A stretch of DNA of 25,095 nt from an uncultured Erythrobacter sp. (GTDB taxonomy: Bacteria > Pseudomonadota > Alphaproteobacteria > Sphingomonadales > Sphingomonadaceae). The position numbers and the translations under genes are program-made. The notes beneath the pieces are model-generated. The model saw nothing but the letters and a program-made list of their open reading frames with translations. It made no database searches and was not told the DNA's origin. The stretch lies in assembly GCA_913061345.1 (NCBI GenBank), contig CAJXTZ010000034.1, positions 1-25,095 of the forward strand. Reading direction: 5' to 3'. Positions 8,411 through 16,257 of this stretch are shown piece after piece. How positions within the stretch are numbered: position 1 is the stretch's first letter; each line of letters starts with the position of its first letter.

Positions 8411-8986
8411 CTAACGCCGCCGCCGCAGCACCAGATACAGCGCACCCTCGCCACCGTGGCGGCGGTGCGCTTTTCTGATGGCGGCGATGTCCGATGCGTG
8501 GCTACCTGCGGCCAGCCAGTCGAGGAGCTTGGCACGGATCGCACCGCGCTTGTGCGCTCGGTCGGCTGCATCCACCGGGCGCGGCTTGCCGGTAATCACC
8601 AGCACAAGTCGCGCATTCATCGCTTTGGCCTGCGTAAGCCCCGCATCCAGCCGCCTGTACGCCTGGTCCAGCGTGTGACCGTGCAGGTCCAGCGTGAAAT
8701 CAGGATCGGTGCCGGTTCGGGCAAGGCGGCGCTCCCAGTGCGAATCGAGGCCCGGCGCCACGAGGGGAGTCGCCGAAGGAGGCGATGCCGCGGTTTTCGG
8801 TGATAGCGGCTGGGGAATCCTGCCCCTCAGTCGCTTGGGTTGTGCCGCAGGCGCAGACGCAGGCGGCGCTGGTTTTATGGGTTTGGACTGTGTTGCCGGC
8901 CGTTCTTCCAGCGGCTTCACCGTGGCGGCCACCTTGTCCCACAGCGCGCTTTCCTCGGGCGAGAGCCCCCTTGGCGCGCGGCTCAT
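8411..8986 (-). CDS. Smr/MutS2 C-terminal domain protein
   Basis: The 191-residue protein has a Pro/Ala-rich, probably disordered N-terminal half (about 25-75) and an Smr domain (about 97-191). The Smr signature is visible as DFTLDLHGHTLDQAYRRL with H102 and H104, then VLVITGKPR and a basic C-terminus. Smr domains are nucleic-acid endonucleases or binders in RNA quality control and recombination; the substrate of stand-alone alphaproteobacterial copies is not settled. The start at 8986 is chosen because ATG overlaps the mltA stop as ATGA, implying translational coupling; the open frame further upstream is a shadow of mltA. It is last in the Tim44-mltA-smr unit and converges with the DUF2306 gene. 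Confidence 0.9.
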   Translation of the reverse strand: MSRAPRGLSPEESALWDKVAATVKPLEERPATQSKPIKPAPPASAPAAQPKRLRGRIPQPLSPKTAASPPSATPLVAPGLDSHWERRLARTGTDPDFTLDLHGHTLDQAYRRLDAGLTQAKAMNARLVLVITGKPRPVDAADRAHKRGAIRAKLLDWLAAGSHASDIAAIRKAHRRHGGEGALYLVLRRRR

Positions 8987-10164
8987 GGTATCAGCCTGTC
9001 GGCAGCCTCTCGTGGAAGCAGCACCAGCGCACGACCGCGACCGCTCATGCGCCCAGCGATGTCGCGCGCACGCGTGCCTGCCCCCCAGAAGGTATCGAAG
9101 CGGTTGGCACCCTTGATCGCACCGCCGGTATCCTGCGCTACCCACAAGCCGTCCGCCTCGTTACGATCGAGATCGAGGAACACGGGCGCGCCGTAGGGCA
9201 CGAAATCGGGATCGACGGCCACGCTGTTCTGTGCCGAAACGGGCACGCCGACGGAGCCAATCGGTCCTGGCCCTTCCAACACGCGGAAGAATATCCAGCT
9301 TTCGTTTTCTCGCATGATGGCGCGGCCCTGCGCCGGATGCGCGCGCAGATATTGCATGATGCCTTGCATGGTGGTGGCGTAGTCCGTGCCCGACCCGATC
9401 AGGCCGCGCTCTCGCATCAGGCGACCGATACCGGTGTATGCCTTGCCGTTCTGCGCTGCATAACCAATGCGCGTTACTTGTCCGTCGGGCGCAATCAGCT
9501 GACCAGAACCCTGGATTTGCAGGAAGAAAAACTCCACCGGGTCCGCCGCCCAACCGATTTCCAGCCCGCGCCCGGCCAGTGCGCCATCCTCTATCTCGGC
9601 GCGCGAATAGTAGGGTACGCAAGCTCCGTCTGGCGTGCGCCGAGAAAGCGGCGCACGGCCTTCGCGCTGTGACACGGGCGTACCATCGCGCCAACAGCGC
9701 TCGAGATCTTGCGGCACGGCATAGACGGGCACGTCCAGACCGGGACGCCGCGTGGTGCTGCCGACAATCTGCGGTTCGAAATACCCGGTAGCAAACCCCT
9801 GCCCGTCGCCAACAACCACTGGCATGAAATAGCTTTCGAAGAAACGCCGGGCATCGTCGCGCCGCCAGTTGGCGGCAGCGTTGCAGGGTGCCGCCCAGTC
9901 CCCCTGGCGCGTAAGCCCAGACACATCCTCGCGTCGTTGAGGCACGTGGCAACTAGCCACAAAAGCATCCAGTGCATGACTCGCGTCCACGGCGCCAATC
10001 GTCAGGCTCGAAAACGCAGGTCCGGCAGATACACCAAGACTGGCGGCGTTGGGCGCAACAGGAATGGGCCGTGGCTGTTGCGGCTGGCCTTCGGGAATGA
10101 TGCGCGAACAGGCGGCAATCAGCGCAATGGCAATAATGCCGATAAGGAGGCGCGAATGGGTCAC
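8983..10164 (-). CDS. mltA: membrane-bound lytic murein transglycosylase A (lipoprotein)
   Basis: MltA cleaves glycan strands of peptidoglycan, leaving 1,6-anhydromuramic ends, on the inner face of the outer membrane. The 393 residues begin with a lipoprotein signal peptide, THSRLLIGIIAIALIAAC, whose lipobox IAAC puts the lipidated cysteine at residue 19. The MltA barrel follows (FESYFMPVVVGDGQGFATGYFEPQIVGS, PYYSRAEIEDGAL, FFFLQIQGSGQL) and then the 3D domain, AVDPDFVPYGAPVFLDL and VAQDTGGAIKGANRFDTFWG; the Asp in QDTGGAI corresponds to the catalytic acid. The GTG at 10164 is chosen since it gives a compact signal peptide and lies 14 bases after the upstream stop; GTG 10209 would overlap the Tim44 gene. 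It overlaps smr by four bases. Confidence 0.94.
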   Translation of the reverse strand: MTHSRLLIGIIAIALIAACSRIIPEGQPQQPRPIPVAPNAASLGVSAGPAFSSLTIGAVDASHALDAFVASCHVPQRREDVSGLTRQGDWAAPCNAAANWRRDDARRFFESYFMPVVVGDGQGFATGYFEPQIVGSTTRRPGLDVPVYAVPQDLERCWRDGTPVSQREGRAPLSRRTPDGACVPYYSRAEIEDGALAGRGLEIGWAADPVEFFFLQIQGSGQLIAPDGQVTRIGYAAQNGKAYTGIGRLMRERGLIGSGTDYATTMQGIMQYLRAHPAQGRAIMRENESWIFFRVLEGPGPIGSVGVPVSAQNSVAVDPDFVPYGAPVFLDLDRNEADGLWVAQDTGGAIKGANRFDTFWGAGTRARDIAGRMSGRGRALVLLPREAADRLIP

Positions 10165-10178
10165 GCGCCGGGCCGCTA

Positions 10179-10838
10179 TCAGCCCTGGTCGGTCTCGTCG
10201 AGAAGCCACTGCGGATCATTGCTGCGGATATCGCGGCTGAAAGTCCAGATATCGCGGCTTTCCACCGCGTCATCCAGCGATCCGGCCACCACGTTGCCAT
10301 CCCTGTCGCGGCTGACGCTGGCGATATCGGAGACAAAGCGTACGGCGATGCGGGCGACCTTGCCATCCAGTTCGGCGGAATGGACCTTCACGTCTTCTAC
10401 CCGGATCAGGCGGTTGTCCATGGTGATCCCGGCCTCTTCCCGCTCGTCGATCACGGTGGCAAAGCTTTCGTAGACATCATCGTCGCACAGCGCACGAAGT
10501 TCGTCCTTGTCGCCGCGCCAGAAGGCTTCGAGTACAACCTCGTAGGCGCCACGCGCCCCTTCGAGGAAGCCGAGAAGTTCGAAGCTACGATCCGCTGTCG
10601 AAATCTCGCGCAGGCCCATTTCGACGGCAGGCGGGAAACCGGCGATCGTGCGATCCGCTTGCGCGGATTCGCCAACAGGCTGCGTCAACGTGCGGGGAGT
10701 GGATTCCTCGTCACCACGGTCAAAACGACTGCTGGGAATGATCTCTTCCTCATGCTCCGCCCGTCGGCCCAGCACCGAATACAGGCGCATGCCCAGAAAG
10801 GCGGCAATCATGGCGAGGATGACGATTTCTACGATCAC
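10179..10838 (-). CDS. Tim44-like domain membrane protein (TimA family)
   Basis: The 219-residue protein has one N-terminal membrane helix (about 2-20, MIVEIVILAMIAAFLGMRLYSVLG), a charged linker (25-70) and a C-terminal Tim44-like domain (about 75-215) with the pattern AYEVVLEAFWRGDKDELRALCDDDVYESF. In mitochondria Tim44 tethers Hsp70 to the import channel; the bacterial proteins are thought to be inner-membrane adaptors and their role is poorly known. The start is GTG at 10838. It leads the unit with mltA and smr and is divergent from secB, a position I recall as common in alphaproteobacteria and suggestive of an envelope or export role. Confidence 0.88.
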   Translation of the reverse strand: MIVEIVILAMIAAFLGMRLYSVLGRRAEHEEEIIPSSRFDRGDEESTPRTLTQPVGESAQADRTIAGFPPAVEMGLREISTADRSFELLGFLEGARGAYEVVLEAFWRGDKDELRALCDDDVYESFATVIDEREEAGITMDNRLIRVEDVKVHSAELDGKVARIAVRFVSDIASVSRDRDGNVVAGSLDDAVESRDIWTFSRDIRSNDPQWLLDETDQG

Positions 10839-10892
10839 GCAATTTTCCCATTCTGCCCGCGCACTTCATTCATCGCGGGCTGTAATTTCGCA

Positions 10893-10920
10893 TTGTGGCT
10901 GAAATAGGTACCAATATCAA
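10893..10920 (+). promoter_or_regulatory. possible promoter upstream of secB
   Basis: TTGTGG (10893-10898) and TATCAA (10915-10920) are 16 bases apart in the Tim44/secB divergent spacer. Each is an imperfect match, and the secB start lies about 150 bases downstream, leaving a long leader. Weak call. I saw no other strong element in 10839-11070. Confidence 0.25.
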
Positions 10921-11070
10921 ATGAACAACCACGTCTTAAGGAGGCATGAAGCACGCCAGCCCCGCTTCGTCGCGGCATTGCGGCGGCGATAAAGGGGTGA
11001 TAGGCGCGCGCCCAGCGTGTTCACGCGCGAATCCGGCGCGCACAACCCTATAGCGAAAGACAATACCATC

Positions 11071-11613
11071 ATGGCCGAAGAAGGCGACGTTCTCAAGAAT
11101 CTCGACGATGCAGCCGCACCCAACGGCAGCGACACCGCCCCCGTGGCAGGCGTCATCACCCAGTATGTGAAGGATCTGTCGGTCGAGAATCCGAACGCGC
11201 CCCAGTCCTACCGCTGGCAGGATCAGCCGCAGATGGACGTACAGTTCAACATCGGTGCCAAGCCTGCGAGCGACGACGTGACCGAGGTGGAACTGAAGAT
11301 CACCGTCACCGCCAAGATGGAACAGGGCACGGCCTATATCGTGGACCTGGCCTATTGCGGCCTCGTGGGCATTCGCAACATGAACGAAGCGCAAAGCCAC
11401 GCTTTCACCTATGCCGAGGCACCGCGCCTGCTGTTCCCCTTCGCGCGCCGCGTGGTGTCCGATGCAATCCGCGATGCAGGTTTTGCCCCGCTGATGCTGG
11501 ACCCCATCGATTTCAACGGTCTTTACGTACAGCGCATGCAGCAGCAGCGTAACGCGGAACAGGGTCAGGGCGGCGTACCGGCTGGCGACACGCCCGCCGG
11601 CGGCGAAGGCTGA
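11071..11613 (+). CDS. secB: protein-export chaperone SecB
   Basis: SecB is a tetrameric cytoplasmic chaperone that keeps preproteins unfolded and delivers them to SecA. The 180-residue protein shows the SecB core: TQYVKDLSVENPNAP, VQFNIGAKPASDDVTEVELKITVTAKMEQGTAYIVDLAYCGLVGI and the C-terminal block PRLLFPFARRVVSDAIRDAGFAPLMLDPIDFNGLY. Acidic, low-complexity tails at both ends extend it beyond the ~155 residues of E. coli SecB, as in other alphaproteobacteria. ATG 11071 (MAEEGDVL) is chosen; the longer reading from 11017 adds residues unlike the family. The ribosome site is weak. murJ follows 31 bases downstream, so secB-murJ-trpS may be one operon. Confidence 0.95.
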   Translation: MAEEGDVLKNLDDAAAPNGSDTAPVAGVITQYVKDLSVENPNAPQSYRWQDQPQMDVQFNIGAKPASDDVTEVELKITVTAKMEQGTAYIVDLAYCGLVGIRNMNEAQSHAFTYAEAPRLLFPFARRVVSDAIRDAGFAPLMLDPIDFNGLYVQRMQQQRNAEQGQGGVPAGDTPAGGEG

Positions 11614-11644
11614 GCCATCAGCGCGATGGCGGGCGGTTAACCGT

Positions 11645-13243
11645 ATGAGCCTGCTCAGGAACGTTGGAACAATCGGCTCGCTCACCATGGTGAGCCGGGT
11701 GGCGGGCATGGCGCGCGAAATGATCTTCGCGCGCGTGCTGGGCGCCAATGAGGTGACCGATGCCTGGTTCCAGGCACTGATCATCCCCAATGTCTTCCGC
11801 CGCCTGTTTGCCGAGGGTGCTTTCTCGGCGGCTTTCGTGCCGATGTTTTCCAAGCGCCTGCATGCCAATGCCGACGAGGCGGGCGAGGATGGACTGACGC
11901 AGGCGCGCGCCTTCTCGCAGGATGTCATTTCGGTTTTCGTGCCCGCGCTGATCGCGCTGACGGCGATATTCGAAATCGCCATGCCGGGCGTGATCTGGCT
12001 TTTATCGGACAAACCCATCGATCCTGCGACGTTCGACTATTCGGTCGATTTCGCGCGCATCATGTTCCCCTATATCCTGCTGGTCAGCGTGGTTACGCTG
12101 CTGACAGGGATGCTGAACTCCGTTTCCCGCTTCGGTCCCGGCGCCAGCTTTCCCATCATTCTGAACCTTGTGCTGATCGGCACCTTGCTGGGCGTGGAAG
12201 CGACGCACGGGGTGGAAAGCAGCGTGGAGGCGATGGGCTATGTCGTGGCATGGGCCATCCCCGTGGCCGGTGTGCTGCAACTGGGCTGGCTGCTCTACTG
12301 GGCGCATGTCGAAGGATTCCGCCCGCGCTGGATCACCTGCCCGAAACTGACGCCGGAAGTAAAGCGGCTCGGCATTATCGCCCTGCCCGCAGCGATCGGC
12401 GGCGGGGCTTATCAGATCAACACGCTGCTACAGGTCTATTTCCTCAACCAGCTTGAAGGCAGCGCGATCAGCTGGATGAACTATGCCGACCGGCTGAACC
12501 AGTTGCCGCTCGGCATTATCGGCATCGCCCTTTCCACCGCAATCCTGCCGACGCTATCCAAATTCGTCGGCGCGAACGACAAGCAGGGCGCGGCGCGCAT
12601 CCAGTCCAGCGCCATCGAGCTTGGCATGCTGCTGACCCTGCCCGCCGCCGTGGCACTGGCCGTTTGCGCCATCCCCTTCATCACCATGATCTTCCAGGGT
12701 GGCCGCTTCGATGCCGCCGATGCCGCGATGACGGGCAATGTGCTGGCCGTGCTGGTCGCGGGCCTTCCCGCCTATGTGCTGGTGAAGGTGTTGGTGCCCA
12801 GCTTCTATGCCCGCAGCGATACGCGCACGCCGGTTTGGGCCGCTTTTGCCGCGCTGGCAGTGTTCATCGGGTTCAATATCGCCTTTCTCCAGCGGTTCGG
12901 CGTCGAAGGCGTGGCGGCGGCCAGTGCGATCGGCGCGTGGCTGAATTGCGCAATCCTTTACGCGGTGCTGCGCACGCGCGGGCATTACCGGCTGGACTGG
13001 CCCTTGCTGGGTCGCCTTGCCCGCCAGCTTGTGGCCGCCGCGGCGATGGGCGCGGCCTTGTTCTACACGCGCGACTTGCTAGTGGATTACTACGCCGCCG
13101 GCCTGTTCGCGCGCTTGCTGGCGCTGGCGACGCTCGTCATCTGCGCCGTCGCGGTGTATTTCGGCGTCGCCTTTGCCATTGGCGCAATCAGCCGCGAAAG
13201 AATCGCCATTTTCATGAAGAAGAGAGAGCCCAAAGCACCATGA
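11645..13243 (+). CDS. murJ: lipid II flippase MurJ
   Basis: MurJ moves lipid II across the inner membrane for peptidoglycan synthesis. The 532-residue protein is highly hydrophobic with about 14 helices, as in the MviN/MurJ family of the MOP superfamily. Residues known to be essential in E. coli MurJ are present at the same positions: R18, R24, D39 and R52, in VSRVAGMAREMIFARVLGANEVTDAWFQALIIPNVFRRLF. Further family blocks are EGAFSAAFVPMFS and YADRLNQLPLGIIGIALSTAILPTLS. The stop overlaps the trpS start (ATGA), implying translational coupling with trpS. Confidence 0.97.
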   Translation: MSLLRNVGTIGSLTMVSRVAGMAREMIFARVLGANEVTDAWFQALIIPNVFRRLFAEGAFSAAFVPMFSKRLHANADEAGEDGLTQARAFSQDVISVFVPALIALTAIFEIAMPGVIWLLSDKPIDPATFDYSVDFARIMFPYILLVSVVTLLTGMLNSVSRFGPGASFPIILNLVLIGTLLGVEATHGVESSVEAMGYVVAWAIPVAGVLQLGWLLYWAHVEGFRPRWITCPKLTPEVKRLGIIALPAAIGGGAYQINTLLQVYFLNQLEGSAISWMNYADRLNQLPLGIIGIALSTAILPTLSKFVGANDKQGAARIQSSAIELGMLLTLPAAVALAVCAIPFITMIFQGGRFDAADAAMTGNVLAVLVAGLPAYVLVKVLVPSFYARSDTRTPVWAAFAALAVFIGFNIAFLQRFGVEGVAAASAIGAWLNCAILYAVLRTRGHYRLDWPLLGRLARQLVAAAAMGAALFYTRDLLVDYYAAGLFARLLALATLVICAVAVYFGVAFAIGAISRERIAIFMKKREPKAP

Positions 13244-14256
13244 TCGTCGTATCGGGAATTCAGCCCACCGGAAATCTGCACCTTGGCAATTACCTCGGCG
13301 CAATCCGCAACTGGGTGAAGATGCAGGACGAGATAAACGCGAACGGCAGGTGCCTGTTCTTCCTGGCTGACCTTCACGCCATCTCCCAGCCGCACGACCC
13401 TGCCGAATTGCGTGCAGCTACCCTGGAAATGACCGCCGCGTTGGTCGCTTGCGGCCTGGACCCGGCGCGCTGCGTATTGTTCAACCAGGCACAGGTTCCC
13501 GCCCATGCAGAACTGCAGTGGCTACTGATGGGCACCGCGCGCATGGGATGGCTGAACCGGATGACGCAGTGGAAGGACAAGGCGGGCAAGAATCGCGAGG
13601 GCCAATCCGTCGCCTTGTTCGGCTATCCGGTGCTGCAGGCCGCCGACGTGCTGCTGTATCAGACCACTCACGTTCCCGTGGGAGAGGACCAGAAGCAGCA
13701 CCTGGAACTTGCGCGCGACATCGCACAGAAGTTCAACAACGATTTCGCAACCGAACAAAAGCCGGTCTTCACCCTGCCCGATCCGTTCATTCCGCCAGCT
13801 GCCGCCCGGATCATGTCTTTGCGCGATGGATCGAAGAAGATGAGCAAGTCCGATCCTTCGGAAATGAGCCGGATCGAACTGGCCGACGATGCCGAAACCA
13901 TGGCGCAAAAGGTGAAGAAGGCTAAGACCGATCCCGAACCCCTGCCCAGCGAAGTGGAAGGTCTGAAGGACCGTCCAGAAGCGCTGAACCTCGTCACCAT
14001 TTTCGCCGCGCTGGACGAAACCACGCCGGAAGCCGTGCTTGCAGAACATGGCGGACAGGGCTTCGGCCAGTTCAAGCCCGCGCTGGCCGAAAAGATGGTG
14101 AGCACGCTTGCGCCCATCCGCGATCGCTTCGTGGCGTTGAAGGGAGACGGCGAGCAGCTGGACGCAATCCTCGCGCGTGGTGCCTCGCAGGCACGCGAAC
14201 TTGGCACGCCCACGCTGGATGCCGCCTATCATGCCCTGGGTCTTGTCAGAGGCTGA
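13240..14256 (+). CDS. trpS: tryptophanyl-tRNA synthetase
   Basis: This class I enzyme charges tRNA-Trp in the cytoplasm. The 338 residues match the bacterial TrpRS length. The HIGH-type motif is TGNLHLGNY (10-18), the ATP-binding KMSKS is at 200-204 in GSKKMSKSDPS, and the specificity region includes FLADLHAIS and the GEDQKQHLELARD segment (148-160). ATG 13240 overlaps the murJ stop by four bases; a longer frame 5' of it is a shadow of murJ. No convincing terminator follows within the next 150 bases. Confidence 0.97.
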   Translation: MIVVSGIQPTGNLHLGNYLGAIRNWVKMQDEINANGRCLFFLADLHAISQPHDPAELRAATLEMTAALVACGLDPARCVLFNQAQVPAHAELQWLLMGTARMGWLNRMTQWKDKAGKNREGQSVALFGYPVLQAADVLLYQTTHVPVGEDQKQHLELARDIAQKFNNDFATEQKPVFTLPDPFIPPAAARIMSLRDGSKKMSKSDPSEMSRIELADDAETMAQKVKKAKTDPEPLPSEVEGLKDRPEALNLVTIFAALDETTPEAVLAEHGGQGFGQFKPALAEKMVSTLAPIRDRFVALKGDGEQLDAILARGASQARELGTPTLDAAYHALGLVRG

Positions 14257-14414
14257 TTTTCACGCAATCTTACTGAAATTGCTATGTTTTTGCGCTTATC
14301 CAGTTCAACTTTGGTTCACTCTGTCCTTGCTATTGCACTGATTATCGCAGAAATTCATGTGCGTTGGAGCGAAAGGAGCCTCGCGCGCTACCTTTGCAAT
14401 TGAGAGAGTTTGTC

Positions 14415-15137
14415 ATGATGAAATCCCTGTTTACCGCGAAAGGTGCAAAGCTGGCCGCCGTGCCCGCCATCGCGCTGGGCCTTGCCGCCTGCGCCACGCC
14501 GTTCCGCGCCGATGTATCGCGCTTCGAAAGCCAGTTGCCCGCGCCCCAGGGCCAGAGCTTCTTCGTCGTCGCCGATGATCCCGCCCTTGCCGGTGGTCTC
14601 GAATTCTCGCTCTACGCAGACGAGGTCGAGGAAGAAATGGCGCAGCTTGGCTACGTTCAGGCTGCCTCCCCCGAAGACGCCACCTTGCTGGTGCGCTTCG
14701 ACTACGGCGTGAATGATGGCCGCGAACGGATCCGCTCCACCGGCTTTGGTTACGGCTATCGTGACCCGTTCTACAGCCCTTGGCGCAGCTATGCCCGTCC
14801 GGTGGTTTTCCGTGATCGCCGCGGCAACGCCCGCGTCGCCTATGTCCGCGATCGCGGATGGGGCTTTGGCTGGCACGATCCGTTCTTCAACCGCGGGCCG
14901 GATGTTACCAGCTACACGGTCTACACCAGCGGTATCGACCTGAAGATCGACAATGCCGCCACGGGTGAGCGATTGTTCGAAGGGAAGGCCGAGGCCGCTT
15001 CCACCTCCGACCGGTTGCAGTACCTGGTGCCCAATCTGGTTGAGGCGATGTTCACCGATTTCCCCGGAAATTCGGGCGAAACCGTGCGCATTTCCATTGC
15101 CCCGGAAGATCAACCGGTGCGCCGTAACGACCGGTAA
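14415..15137 (+). CDS. DUF4136-type lipoprotein
   Basis: A 240-residue predicted lipoprotein: basic N-terminus, hydrophobic stretch and lipobox LAAC with the lipidated cysteine at residue 26. The mature part resembles DUF4136 proteins: the opening DVSRFESQLPAPQGQSFFVVADDP, the EEEMAQLGYVQAASPEDATLLVRFDYGV block, a Gly/Tyr/Phe/Trp-rich stretch (about 109-160) and a C-terminal YTVYTSGIDLKIDNAATGERLFEGKAEAAS block. Function is unknown; the location should be the periplasmic face of a membrane. ATG 14415 (double Met) has GAGAG about eight bases upstream. The 158-base gap before it holds no sure promoter. A terminator follows, so the gene appears monocistronic. Confidence 0.85.
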   Translation: MMKSLFTAKGAKLAAVPAIALGLAACATPFRADVSRFESQLPAPQGQSFFVVADDPALAGGLEFSLYADEVEEEMAQLGYVQAASPEDATLLVRFDYGVNDGRERIRSTGFGYGYRDPFYSPWRSYARPVVFRDRRGNARVAYVRDRGWGFGWHDPFFNRGPDVTSYTVYTSGIDLKIDNAATGERLFEGKAEAASTSDRLQYLVPNLVEAMFTDFPGNSGETVRISIAPEDQPVRRNDR

Positions 15138-15164
15138 CGCAAAACGTAAAGCCATGGTATGAGG

Positions 15165-15194
15165 GGCGGGTCGCAGCAATGCGGCCCGCCTTTT
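15165..15194 (+). terminator. Rho-independent terminator after the DUF4136 gene
   Basis: An 11-bp stem (15165-15175 with 15180-15190, one G·U pair), a GCAA tetraloop and TTTT (15191-15194) lie 28 bases after the stop codon. Confidence 0.9.
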
Positions 15195-15235
15195 GTTAGG
15201 TGGTGCCCTTCCGCCGCAGTTTGGGGAAACGCATA

Positions 15236-15676
15236 GTGATCAAAGCCGCAGCCAGCCTGATCCTCGCATCGCTTGTTGTGCTTGTGCCGCCCTCTGCCTC
15301 TGCCTGCATGATCAATCGACTGCCGGCCGATCGCCTGGAGAGCGCCTACCAGCAGGACATCATCATCGGGCGCGCGATCGTCGTCGTGCAATCCGCCAGC
15401 TATATCCGCGAGATGAACCGTGACATGCACCCATATCGGGTGACTGCACATACGGCGCGAGCCCAGTCGCAAACCCGGCTGCCGCAAACCACGCAGTTCG
15501 AGCGCGGATGGGGCTCTGCCGCTTGCGATCTGGGATTTGCCAAACCCGCGGTCGGCGACCGCTGGGTCGTCTATTTCTGGCGTGATGACGCGGGACAAGC
15601 CAAGGTGTGGGAAGCATTTCCGCTTGCCATCGCGCTCGCAGCCGATCCTTCACCGGCTTGGCTTGCCGATGATTAG
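15236..15676 (+). CDS. small secreted protein of unknown function
   Basis: I do not recognise this 146-residue protein. It begins with a clear signal peptide (IKAAASLILASLVVLVPPSASA); cleavage after ASA would leave C24 as the first mature residue. The lipobox is poor (ASAC, no Leu/Val/Ile at -3), so a periplasmic protein is more likely than a lipoprotein. C24 and C97 (GSAACDLGF) could form a disulfide. The block KPAVGDRWVVYFWRDDAGQAKVWEAFPLAIA may be a small beta structure. GTG 15236 is chosen because GGGGA (15223-15227) lies eight bases upstream and the signal peptide begins there; GTG 15200 lacks this. The preceding terminator implies its own promoter, which I could not define. Confidence 0.7.
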   Translation: MIKAAASLILASLVVLVPPSASACMINRLPADRLESAYQQDIIIGRAIVVVQSASYIREMNRDMHPYRVTAHTARAQSQTRLPQTTQFERGWGSAACDLGFAKPAVGDRWVVYFWRDDAGQAKVWEAFPLAIALAADPSPAWLADD

Positions 15677-15798
15677 TCTTTGTTTGCCTGAACGGCACGG
15701 CCAACCGCCAGTGCCACGCAGGTGACGAAAACCGCGCCATGGTAACGATTACGGCAATCACTGCTGTCAGCCAATTGAGCCGAGGCGACGCGGAACGC

Positions 15799-16257
15799 CT
15801 AGAGCGCTGCGTGCCCTCCGGTAGAACCGAAACCGCCCGTCCCGCGCGCGGTTTCATCGAGGTCTTCCACCTCTTCCCATCCGGCAATCGTCACCGGCGC
15901 CAGCACCAGCTGGGCGATCCGGTCGCCGCGCTGGATGGGGAAGTTGTCGTCCGAAAGGTTGATCATGATGACCTTCAACTCGCCGCGGTAGTCACTGTCG
16001 ATCGTACCGGGCGTGTTGGGTACCGTGATGCCATGTTTCAGCGCCAGGCCGGAACGGGGGCGCACCTGGACTTCGTATCCTGGCGGAATAGCCACGGCGA
16101 AGCCGGTAGCCACCGCGTGGCGGGAGCCGGGGCGCAGCGTGATATTCTCTGCCGCGACCACATCCATGCCCGCCGCGCCGTGCGTGGCATAGGCAGGCAG
16201 ATCCAGCCCGTGGCCGTGCGGCAGGCGCTTCAGCTTCACCGGCACGCGGTCAGTCAT
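15799..16257 (-). CDS. dut: deoxyuridine 5'-triphosphate nucleotidohydrolase (dUTPase)
   Basis: Dut hydrolyses dUTP to dUMP, keeping uracil out of DNA and feeding dTMP synthesis. The 152-residue protein has the five trimeric dUTPase motifs in order: AGMDVVA (D32), [26 protein letters not shown] with catalytic-region D87, the [10 protein letters not shown] block and the C-terminal arm GTGGFGSTG that closes over the nucleotide. It starts at ATG 16257 and overlaps the end of coaBC by eight bases, a coaBC-dut coupling found in many proteobacteria. The 121 bases beyond its stop hold only a possible broken small reading frame. Confidence 0.97.
   Translation of the reverse strand: MTDRVPVKLKRLPHGHGLDLPAYATHGAAGMDVVAAENITLRPGSRHAVATGFAVAIPPGYEVQVRPRSGLALKHGITVPNTPGTIDSDYRGELKVIMINLSDDNFPIQRGDRIAQLVLAPVTIAGWEEVEDLDETARGTGGFGSTGGHAAL

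Noticed and set aside
10921..10992. 23-residue frame (MNNHVLRRHEARQ...) upstream of secB
   Set aside because: There is no ribosome site, and the nearby AAGGAGG (10938-10944) is only one base from the next ATG, too close to act for it.
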